A program made the position numbers and the translations under genes. Below the pieces are notes generated by a model. It did not search any database. It was not told the origin of the DNA and was given only the letters and a program-made list of their open reading frames with translations. A DNA stretch of 35,843 bases from a virus: the IMG/VR virus record IMGVR_UViG_3300025110_000051, positions 1 through 35,843 of that record; one strand, 5' to 3'. Every line of letters begins with the position of its first letter. Within the stretch, counting starts at the first letter, position 1. Below, piece by piece: positions 21,838-30,318 of this stretch.

Positions 21838-22639
21838 AGAGAAGGCTGCAAATGAGCAGCTAAAACGAGATTATCAGCATAAGCTCGATTTAAGAGAGCG
21901 TAAATGGATGCAAGACATTAGTTTAACTAGGGTCCAGCATTTACAACATGAACAAGGTATAGATGCTAGCAATCTTGGATTAGCTAACTTCTTTACAGAT
22001 ATACAAGAGAAACATGGAGAAGCAGTTGATGCAATGTTTACTCAAAGTCAAGAAGATTGGAAAGAATATTTAGCTAAGAATGCAGGTGACCAACGTAAAG
22101 CAGCAGGACAACTAGGTAGATCTACAGATCGTATCAGTGCTGTTGACCTTGGGGCATATCTTAAGAAAGGTCATGATCAAGTAGAAGCATTAACTAAAGC
22201 TTCAGTAGCAGCTAATAAAGCTGCAGGTCAAATGACTGCTAAAGTTAGAGCACAGCAGATGCAATCATTTGCTAATAATATGTTTATTAAACATCCTGAT
22301 ATTGCACCTCCTAAACCTGTTGGTCATGATGTGGGAGCTGCAGCATTCAGAGATGCATTACAAATTGCTAGTACAGTTGTTCAAACTGGTATGGCAGTTG
22401 CTTCTCCATTTATTATTAAAAGTGATAGAAGTTTGAAAGAGAATATTAAGAAATTAGGTGAATCACCATCTGGTATAGGTATTTATAAATTTAATTACAT
22501 TGGTAATGCTAAGAAATATATAGGTGCTATGGCTGATGATGTTATGAAAGTTGTACCAGAAGCTGTATCTACTATGGCTAACGGATTCTTTGGTGTTAAC
22601 TACAATCTCATTGATGTACAATTTAAGGAGGTAGCATAA
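21821..22639 (+). CDS. Internal virion protein B-like (T7 gp14) with C-terminal S74 chaperone/peptidase domain
   Basis: 272 residues against 196 in T7 gp14. GTG start at 21821 (MCLGAKEKA). Residues 1-200 are helical and alanine/glutamine-rich, as in gp14, which forms the outer-membrane channel at ejection in T7. Residues 201-272 are a separate S74-like domain: S201-D-R-S-L-K206 ENI, then GIYKFNYIG, YIGAMADDVMKVVPEAV and a C-terminal helix. S201 and K206 have the spacing of the catalytic Ser-Lys of intramolecular chaperones, which cleave before the Ser. The extra length equals this domain. Confidence 0.85.
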   Translation: MCLGAKEKAANEQLKRDYQHKLDLRERKWMQDISLTRVQHLQHEQGIDASNLGLANFFTDIQEKHGEAVDAMFTQSQEDWKEYLAKNAGDQRKAAGQLGRSTDRISAVDLGAYLKKGHDQVEALTKASVAANKAAGQMTAKVRAQQMQSFANNMFIKHPDIAPPKPVGHDVGAAAFRDALQIASTVVQTGMAVASPFIIKSDRSLKENIKKLGESPSGIGIYKFNYIGNAKKYIGAMADDVMKVVPEAVSTMANGFFGVNYNLIDVQFKEVA

Positions 22640-25110
22640 TGGGTGTTAGAGTAAATGGTCAGTACTATCTTTCAGAAATTACTGATTACCTTACACCAGC
22701 TGAGAAAGCTGCGAAAGAAGCTAAGGCTAGAGAAGAACGTGCTCACCAAGATCGGATAGCACATAGTAAGAATATATATGATACTGATAAAGGCATGCAG
22801 CAATTAGCAGCTGTTAAAAGTCTTGCTACGTTATCAGCAACTGTAGCTAAAGGTGTATCACAGGGAAAGAAAGCAAGGGAGCAGAAAAAAGCAGAAGAAC
22901 AAACAGCAACTAATCAAAAATTAACTTTTCTTACAAGTAATCCTACTCATAAAGACGGGTTTAGAACGGCATTAGAATGGAATGAGAAAGCAAAAGGTAT
23001 TAATGAACAAGATCAGACCTTTAAAAGTTTTGTTGAAGGTTTAAGAGCAGAAGACAAACTATCTGATGAATTAGCACGATACTTACTTAAATCATCTTCT
23101 GGAGAATTATTACGTGCTAAACTATGGCAAGGTTCTGATATTGTAAATAACTTTGAAACTACATATAAAGATGATATAAATAATCTTAGAGGTAAAGATA
23201 GAGTAGATCATGCAGCAGAATTTAATACTCCTGAAAAAGTTCAACATGATTATAGAACTAAATTAAATACAGCTCTTACTGCTTTAGGTCTTGATGAAGA
23301 TACTATAATATCTAATTTTGCTACTTCGATACAAAGTTCAAGTGAGAAGGTTAAGACTGCTGCATCTCTTTTATACAGTACAGAAGGTAAATTTGAAGAA
23401 GCTATATCATTTGAGCAGGGACTTGAAAAAGCTAGAACAGTTCAGAAAGAAGGTATCTTAAATCCAATAAAGGGACCTGTTCCAGATCCTAGGCTGGATG
23501 AAGTTTCAGTGTTTGTTAATCAGCAACTAGATACTTTCACTGCTCTTTATACAGAGAAGGGTATGAAACCTGAGCAAGCTCGGCAAATGGCAAAACAGCG
23601 AGTAACTGCTTTAATTAAAATGTCAGTTATTCGAAAAGAATTTAATCAGGCTGATTTAGGGGACTTAAAAAAAGGTTTGAATTTAGGTAATCATCCTGCA
23701 GGCAAACATGGAGATGTCTTATTAAGTCAGGATCAGTTTAAAGAAATTGAAATTGCTATAAATAATACTAATATACAACTAAAAGCACAGCATGAGGTAG
23801 GTGTTACGAAGATGCTTAATGAAGGTTTAGGTTTAGCCGTAGCTAATAAACTTACAGTTGATCAACATTCTGATTTAATACTTAAATTAGATCAATTAGG
23901 TGTTGATAAAAATTCTAAGGAATATAAACAATTACTAAATTATAACCCTGATGCTCAATCAGCTACTTATTATAAGAAAGAGCAAGAGCAGTTTTGGAGT
24001 ACGATAAAACTTGGTAGAACAAAAAACCTTAAAGCTCAAATAACAAATATTAAGAACAATCAACTAAGAAGCGAGTTAGAACAACTACACGATAGGATAA
24101 CAGTTAGTAAGGATCAAAATAATTGGCCTGTAACTTATAAAGATGTGGCTAGATCAATGGTTGTAGAAAAAGGTAAATTAACTATAAATCCTGGTGTAGA
24201 ATTACAAGGCAATGTTTTAGGTGTAAGAAATCATATTGCTAATTTAGCTGATGGATTTTATATGTATGAAATGAGCAGATCAGAACCTGGTGATACAGAG
24301 GTAGGAGCACGTGCTCTAGTTAAATTAAATGCTAAACTTGATGAATTAGGATTTAATGTAACTAAGGAAGATGATCCAAGAGCTGGTATATTAACACCTG
24401 GAACTAGGGGTCAATATAACCGATTCGGAGTTCATACTAATGTTCAAGCAGAACTAGGTAGGAGTGGTGGAGATTTTAGTCAAAAAGCAAGGAAGATAGT
24501 CAGTCTATTTAATGATCCTCAAGGTACAGGCGTTAATACAAAGCAACGTGTTTTAACTTCTCCAGGACTTTTAACTAATATAGAACTACTAGCTGTATCT
24601 AAAAATACTCAACTTAATAATCTTACAAGTTGGCCTCGTGATGTTTTATCAACAGCAGAGATGTTAGGCGTAGCTCCGAGTGAATTAGTACGTGCTCAAT
24701 TGAAAGCTCTTATAGCTAGCCCAGATAAAGCAGATAAAAAATTCGTACAGACTTATCAACTAGATAAGTTTTTAGATAAGATACCTACTGTAGATGTTGA
24801 GGTAAGAAAACTTCTCGAACAGAGTGGTAATAAAAATCTTTTATCTAAGTATGAGCATTATGGACTTAGAAGTTTTCATCCAGGAGATTATGAAACTTTA
24901 GTTGGGATTGAACAGGGTGTTGAAAAACTTGGGCAAAAAGAAACTAAAGAAGCTCAAGAAGTTAAAGCAAAAGAATCTAGAATAACAAGAATAAAAGAAT
25001 TATTCGGGAAAGATTTTAAAATAAAACCATCTCTTTTGAAAACTCTTCTAGAATCTGATGAAGCTTTAGATAAATTTATAACTGAACAAGGCTTACTCGA
25101 ATCAAAATAA
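22639..25110 (+). CDS. Internal core protein (T7 gp15-like)
   Basis: 823 residues (T7 gp15 747). Component of the inner core that is ejected into the cell and forms the periplasmic DNA conduit in T7. Mostly helical, lysine- and glutamine-rich. The N-terminal GVRVNGQYYLSEITDYLTP and a long helix (AAKEAKAREERAHQDRI) are followed by many repeats of helical segments. Identified mainly by length, composition and position between gp14 and gp16. TAATG links it to the upstream gene. Confidence 0.88.
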   Translation: MGVRVNGQYYLSEITDYLTPAEKAAKEAKAREERAHQDRIAHSKNIYDTDKGMQQLAAVKSLATLSATVAKGVSQGKKAREQKKAEEQTATNQKLTFLTSNPTHKDGFRTALEWNEKAKGINEQDQTFKSFVEGLRAEDKLSDELARYLLKSSSGELLRAKLWQGSDIVNNFETTYKDDINNLRGKDRVDHAAEFNTPEKVQHDYRTKLNTALTALGLDEDTIISNFATSIQSSSEKVKTAASLLYSTEGKFEEAISFEQGLEKARTVQKEGILNPIKGPVPDPRLDEVSVFVNQQLDTFTALYTEKGMKPEQARQMAKQRVTALIKMSVIRKEFNQADLGDLKKGLNLGNHPAGKHGDVLLSQDQFKEIEIAINNTNIQLKAQHEVGVTKMLNEGLGLAVANKLTVDQHSDLILKLDQLGVDKNSKEYKQLLNYNPDAQSATYYKKEQEQFWSTIKLGRTKNLKAQITNIKNNQLRSELEQLHDRITVSKDQNNWPVTYKDVARSMVVEKGKLTINPGVELQGNVLGVRNHIANLADGFYMYEMSRSEPGDTEVGARALVKLNAKLDELGFNVTKEDDPRAGILTPGTRGQYNRFGVHTNVQAELGRSGGDFSQKARKIVSLFNDPQGTGVNTKQRVLTSPGLLTNIELLAVSKNTQLNNLTSWPRDVLSTAEMLGVAPSELVRAQLKALIASPDKADKKFVQTYQLDKFLDKIPTVDVEVRKLLEQSGNKNLLSKYEHYGLRSFHPGDYETLVGIEQGVEKLGQKETKEAQEVKAKESRITRIKELFGKDFKIKPSLLKTLLESDEALDKFITEQGLLESK

Positions 25111-25114
25111 CATT

Positions 25115-28100
25115 ATGGAAGAACAAGAAATTAGTTTGGAAGACGCTCTAAAAGAATTGGAAGTTCCTACGGGTACTGATTCAGAGAACATACCAACATC
25201 TTCTACGGAAGTTTCTACGGAAGGAGAATCCACGGGCGGAATCCGTGGTATGGATCAAGTCTATGACGACAGAGCAGCTGCAGGAGGCGAAGAAGCCCGC
25301 TTTAGACCTGGACCTTTAGGATATACACAAGATATACTAGAAGGTACAGGTAGAAATATATACGAAAGTGCAGCACCTTTAGTTGGTATTTCAGATACAA
25401 TTATAGATGCTATCAACTTTGCTTCAGCAGGTTCTACATTTGATATACCTAAGTTACCTGCATACGAAAGCGAAGTGTATACAGCTTTACGTAACATATC
25501 AGGACTTGTAATACCATCTCTTGGTCTTAGAAGTATGGCATTAAATGCTGGTGCTAAGGCACATGCATCAGGTCAAGCAGCACCTTGGTTACAGAAATTA
25601 GGTAATATTAAATCATTTGAATACTTTGCTAAGTTTGGTATTGATGTAGGTACTGGTGCTGCAGTTGATTATGTAGCAGAACAAAACCAGAAGGATGATA
25701 ACCTAATGGGTGTTCTTAAAAACTTCTGGCCTAAGACATTTCAATTTATACCTAATAGTATAGCTACAAATCAAGATGATTCAGCAGGCGAGAAACGTGC
25801 TAAGAATGTTAATGAAGGTGCTGTTTTTAGTGTCTTTGCTAGTATCATTGAAGGTATAGCTTACTTAACTAAAGCTGGTAGAAGTATTACTAGAACACGT
25901 CAATTTATTGATTCCTCTGGTAAAGAGATAAAAGTTGGAGATCAATTTACAGATATCAAATTCTCTGATAATATAACAGAGGACACTATTCTTAGAAATT
26001 ATGCTAGAAAAGAGAATTCATTAAATGAACTTAGTGAGTACTATATCAGTAGAGGTGAAGAGCCTCCTAATTGGCCTACACTTCCTGAAAGTGATACTTT
26101 AGTTAGAACTCCTGATGATGATGGGATTATTGGTGCAGCTGCAGACGCTGCTCAAATCCAGAATAACATTGAATCTGGTTGGGGTAGACTTGGTACTATT
26201 GTTAGTGAAGCTGCTAGAAAAGAAGGACTTGAAATTAACAATCTAACTAATCGTACACTTGTTAGTGAATTAACAGATCAACTCAAGAAGGCTGGTAAGT
26301 TTAGTAAAAAGTTAAGATCTAGTACAGTGCTAACTGAACGGATGATTGATAAAGCTGGTAGAACTTTAGCAGCTACACTCTTACATCCTAGAGTTGATAC
26401 TGATGATATCCTTGGAATCTTAGATGAATTCAAGAGATCAGTTGATGACTCAGTAGTTAGAATTGTAGGTAAGAAAGGTATTAATAGAGCGGTTAAACAA
26501 TTAAAAGCTCAAATGTTAGACCTTGATGCTCAGAAAGCTAGAGCATATCTAGTTACTTCAGAAGCTGGACAAGTTGCAGACTTCTCTGAAGGTGTAAGGC
26601 TTATGGAAGGAGGTTCTTCTATAATGAGAACTGTTGATCTTATGGCAGATCGCTTAGAAGTACTGATGGTAGAGAAAGGTTTAGCTAATTTTGAAGCAGG
26701 ATCTATGTTTGCTAAGATGAGAGCTTGGCAATCTGCTGTAGATACTGGTGATGCTAGTATTATGAATGCGGCTGCTGAAACTATTTTAGATAGTAGCACT
26801 GCTAAAATGACAGAGATCATACCTAAAGCTAAGGAATGGGCTAATACATTAAAAACAGTATCTAGAGAGAATCCAGAATTTCTAAGACCTTTGTTATTAG
26901 CTAATGAATTTACTGATGGTGATGTAGATAGTCTATATAAACTACACAGTTGGGCAGCTGATAATCTATCAACATTTAAAAAAGCTATTTATGATGGTAA
27001 TCCTCATGTACCTTCAATAGTTAATAAAGTATGGTGGAGTAATTTATTTAACTCAGCATTATCTGCTATGAGTACCCCCGCTGCTGCAGGTGTAGGTAAC
27101 TTAACTGGTATATTAGGTAAAGGTCTGGCTACTGTTACAGGGGCTGTATTGCAAGGTGATATAGCTAGAGCTAAGAAAGCTATGGTAGCTCATTTTGCAT
27201 TAGATGATACCTTACAAAAAGCTATGGGTCATATGCAATTGGTCTTTAGAAAAGCTTCTAACAATCCTAAAAAAGTTAGTTATGTAATGCGTAGTGATGT
27301 AGCTATTCAAGAAGAAAGAGGTTTAGAGAGTTTAAGAGCATGGGCAGACGCTGCTGAAGCAAAAGGCGAAGAAGGCGGTAAAATGATGCTTAGTGTTTTT
27401 GAAGACCTTGATGCATTAGCTAGTGATCCTTTCCTTAGGTTTGGAGGTAACTCCATGACAGCACTTGACGGATTTTCTAAATCAGTCATGGCTAATACAG
27501 AAGCTAAGTATATAGCATTTAATAAACTTGCTCAATCAGGAGAAGCTATTACTGATAAAAACTTTAAAGCTGCTGTAGATGAAGTTTATAATAAATGGTT
27601 TGATAGTAACGGTATGCTCAGTAATGATGCTGTAGATGCTGCAACTAGTGAGATAGCACTTAATGCTAATTCACCTGTAGTTGATGGTATGAATGAATTA
27701 ATTAAACGATTCCCAGCTGCTAGGACTTTTATATGGTTCCCTAAAACTACGGCAAACGTTATAGATACATTCGGTAAGTGGAGTCCTGCAGGTATATTAT
27801 CTGCTGATTATCAGAAATTATGGGGTCCATTAGGTAGAAAATCATTAGAGGACTTTTCATTCGATGAGATATCAACTTTCTTAAAAAGTAAAGGTAAGGT
27901 AGTAGATGAGTCTGCTATGGATACTTTTGAAATGCTTCGTTATGAAGTCAAAGGTAAAGCTGCTTTAGGTAGTCTTGCTATTACAATGGCTGGTATGGCA
28001 GCTATTAATGATAGATGTACTGGTAATGGTCATTATGATAAATCAATCCAAAGACAACGTATAAGAAGTGGATGGAAGCCTAAATCTTGTAAAGCTCCTG

Positions 28101-29074
28101 GAACTAACAAACAAATTAGTTATGAATGGATGGGTCCAGTAGGTGATTGGCTAGCTCTTACTGTTGATGTTGTAGACAACTTTGATAGTTTGTCTGTTGG
28201 TGTACAAGAAGATCTATACAATAAACTTATGTTTGTTTTAGGTTCTTCTATTACTAATAGATCAGTTCTTTCTCAATTAGAACCTATGTACGATGTAATG
28301 CAAGGTAACGGTGCAGCAGCTATGAGGTTCCTAACTAACTTTGGTAATAACTTAGTACCTTTAGGTAGTCTAAGAAATGAGTTGGGTAAAATTATGTACC
28401 CTCAGTTACGTCAAATTCGTAATGAATTGGATCAGAACTTAAGAAATAGAAATGCTTTCTTAGATGCTGTAGACCCTGAACGTTCACTATCTTCAGTAGT
28501 TGATCCTATTGATGGTAAGGAAATTGGTAAAGAAGATAACTGGTTCCTTAGAGTTTGGAATAGAGGACCAGCAAAAGTTACTAGCTTACCATCTAAAGAA
28601 CGTCAATTCCTTATTGATATTGAATTCAATAGCAATCCTCAGATGAGGTTAAGTAATGGTGGAGCAATATTAGAAAACCATGAGATAGCAGCTATTAATA
28701 GTAAAATGGGAGAGCAAGGTATTTATAAAGAAGAAATAAATAGAATAATGAAAAGAGCTGAATCACTTACTTACACTGCTCCAGATGGTACTAAATATAA
28801 AGGTTTTACCAATATTATCCAAGGTCAACGAAGAGGTTTAATCTCTTCAGAGATTTTAGATACTGGTAAATATGCAAATATTTTCTCTGAACTAAGAACA
28901 GCATATGCACAAGCTAAACGTTTAGCTGAAAAACATATAGATCCTATATTAAGAACAGCTATTGAAGATCGTGAATATGAATTAAAAACTAATAGACGGA
29001 ATCAACAATATGGTGATATAGATCAAATTGTTCAAGATGCCGGATTAACTGAAACACTTAACATGGCTAAATAA
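25115..29074 (+). CDS. Internal core protein (T7 gp16-like), no transglycosylase domain seen
   Basis: 1319 residues, nearly the length of T7 gp16 (1318). Ejected core protein that pulls in DNA in T7. N-terminal 60 residues are acidic and disordered. I do not see the lytic transglycosylase domain that begins T7 gp16. Hydrophobic segments occur at about residues 655-700 (SALSAMSTPAAAGVGNLTGI, then ATVTGAVL) and 950-965 (GSLAITMAGMAAI). The region LIKRFPAARTFIWFPKTTAN matches a pattern common to cyanophage gp16 as I recall. Starts 4 bases after the gp15 stop. Confidence 0.88.
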   Translation: MEEQEISLEDALKELEVPTGTDSENIPTSSTEVSTEGESTGGIRGMDQVYDDRAAAGGEEARFRPGPLGYTQDILEGTGRNIYESAAPLVGISDTIIDAINFASAGSTFDIPKLPAYESEVYTALRNISGLVIPSLGLRSMALNAGAKAHASGQAAPWLQKLGNIKSFEYFAKFGIDVGTGAAVDYVAEQNQKDDNLMGVLKNFWPKTFQFIPNSIATNQDDSAGEKRAKNVNEGAVFSVFASIIEGIAYLTKAGRSITRTRQFIDSSGKEIKVGDQFTDIKFSDNITEDTILRNYARKENSLNELSEYYISRGEEPPNWPTLPESDTLVRTPDDDGIIGAAADAAQIQNNIESGWGRLGTIVSEAARKEGLEINNLTNRTLVSELTDQLKKAGKFSKKLRSSTVLTERMIDKAGRTLAATLLHPRVDTDDILGILDEFKRSVDDSVVRIVGKKGINRAVKQLKAQMLDLDAQKARAYLVTSEAGQVADFSEGVRLMEGGSSIMRTVDLMADRLEVLMVEKGLANFEAGSMFAKMRAWQSAVDTGDASIMNAAAETILDSSTAKMTEIIPKAKEWANTLKTVSRENPEFLRPLLLANEFTDGDVDSLYKLHSWAADNLSTFKKAIYDGNPHVPSIVNKVWWSNLFNSALSAMSTPAAAGVGNLTGILGKGLATVTGAVLQGDIARAKKAMVAHFALDDTLQKAMGHMQLVFRKASNNPKKVSYVMRSDVAIQEERGLESLRAWADAAEAKGEEGGKMMLSVFEDLDALASDPFLRFGGNSMTALDGFSKSVMANTEAKYIAFNKLAQSGEAITDKNFKAAVDEVYNKWFDSNGMLSNDAVDAATSEIALNANSPVVDGMNELIKRFPAARTFIWFPKTTANVIDTFGKWSPAGILSADYQKLWGPLGRKSLEDFSFDEISTFLKSKGKVVDESAMDTFEMLRYEVKGKAALGSLAITMAGMAAINDRCTGNGHYDKSIQRQRIRSGWKPKSCKAPGTNKQISYEWMGPVGDWLALTVDVVDNFDSLSVGVQEDLYNKLMFVLGSSITNRSVLSQLEPMYDVMQGNGAAAMRFLTNFGNNLVPLGSLRNELGKIMYPQLRQIRNELDQNLRNRNAFLDAVDPERSLSSVVDPIDGKEIGKEDNWFLRVWNRGPAKVTSLPSKERQFLIDIEFNSNPQMRLSNGGAILENHEIAAINSKMGEQGIYKEEINRIMKRAESLTYTAPDGTKYKGFTNIIQGQRRGLISSEILDTGKYANIFSELRTAYAQAKRLAEKHIDPILRTAIEDREYELKTNRRNQQYGDIDQIVQDAGLTETLNMAK

Positions 29075-30315
29075 TGGCATACATAACGGAAGTTAGTCAC
29101 ACTCAAACGACAACAGGTAACAGGGACTTCTCTGTTACCTTCCCTTTTATGAGTACTGCTGATCTAAGGGTACAACTAGCAGGCGTTACAAAATCTCTAA
29201 ACACTGACTATACAATCGTTCAATCAGGGGCTAACACCGTTGTTAATTTCAACACAGCTCCTGCTGATAATGCAGTAGTTCGTATCTTTAGAGATACAGA
29301 CATAGACGCAATCAAATCCACCTATCAATCTGGTAGTTCAATTAGAGCTACAGACCTTAATGAGAATAATACTCAATTACTGTACGCTGCACAAGAGTTT
29401 GGTACATTAAAAGAAGATAACTCTGTGTCTTTTTCTTTAGGAGATAAAGGAGATCTACAACTTAATAGTTCATCTGACTGGGTTATACAAAACAATACCA
29501 TTGAACAAGCTAATATGGCTGACAATAGTATTGGTACTAATGAAATTATTAACGGTAGTATTACTGGTGAGAAGCTTGCTAGCTTAGCTATTACTGCAGC
29601 ACAGATGGCAGCTAATGCTATTATAAATTCTAAGATAGCAGACGATGCTGTAACCTCAGCTAAGATTGCAGATAATTCTATATTAACAGCACTCATAGCT
29701 AATAATGCTGTAGAACCTACTAAGATTAATCAGACAGCTGTTGCAGGTGCTGGTTTTAATCCTACTGGTGCTGTGATATGGTATGCTGGTTCAACAGCTC
29801 CTACAGGCTATTTAAAAGCTAATGGAGATAGTATACCAAATGGTAGTGGTACTGTACAAGGTGTCGCTGCAGATTATTCTGGTTTATATGCTATAGTAGG
29901 TGGTTCATTACCTGACTTACGTGGTGAGTTTATAAGAGGCTGGGATGATGGAAGGAATGTGGATGGGTCTAGAGCTATTAGATCTACACAAGAAGATATA
30001 GCTGAAAATCATACACACTCAGCTGCAACTGGTACTGATGGAGCGCATACTCACCTAGCAACCGTCGATAATAATACTCATGACCATGATATGCCGAATA
30101 AGCATCAGAGTTCTAGCAGCGGAAATGAAGTTCAAAGAGGAGGCGATGGCAGTAGTCAAGATTGGAGAACAGAGAACAATACTCACACACACACTGTAAC
30201 TATAACTGATACCAATAGTACACATACTCATAACATATCAGTCCAGAATCAAACAGGTGGTGGTACTGAAACAAGACCAAGAAACGTGGCTCTTTTAGCC
30301 TGTATTAAATATTAA
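29074..30315 (+). CDS. Tail fibre with T7 gp17-type N-terminal domain and tail-collar C-terminus
   Basis: 413 residues. Residues 1-110 are the virion-attachment domain of T7 gp17 (FPFMSTADLRVQLAGV, VVRIFRDTDI, SSIRATDLNENNTQLLYAAQ). Residues 140-225 are repeats of the NSIGTNEIINGSITG and IADDAVTSAKIADNSI type. Residues 231-413 are a phage tail-collar domain (GAVIWYAGSTAPTGYLKANG, LPDLRGEFIRGWDDG, ending RPRNVALLACIKY) with five His-x-His motifs, likely metal-binding as in T4 long-fibre tips. Probable receptor-binding protein. Confidence 0.9.
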   Translation: MAYITEVSHTQTTTGNRDFSVTFPFMSTADLRVQLAGVTKSLNTDYTIVQSGANTVVNFNTAPADNAVVRIFRDTDIDAIKSTYQSGSSIRATDLNENNTQLLYAAQEFGTLKEDNSVSFSLGDKGDLQLNSSSDWVIQNNTIEQANMADNSIGTNEIINGSITGEKLASLAITAAQMAANAIINSKIADDAVTSAKIADNSILTALIANNAVEPTKINQTAVAGAGFNPTGAVIWYAGSTAPTGYLKANGDSIPNGSGTVQGVAADYSGLYAIVGGSLPDLRGEFIRGWDDGRNVDGSRAIRSTQEDIAENHTHSAATGTDGAHTHLATVDNNTHDHDMPNKHQSSSSGNEVQRGGDGSSQDWRTENNTHTHTVTITDTNSTHTHNISVQNQTGGGTETRPRNVALLACIKY

Positions 30316-30318
30316 CTT

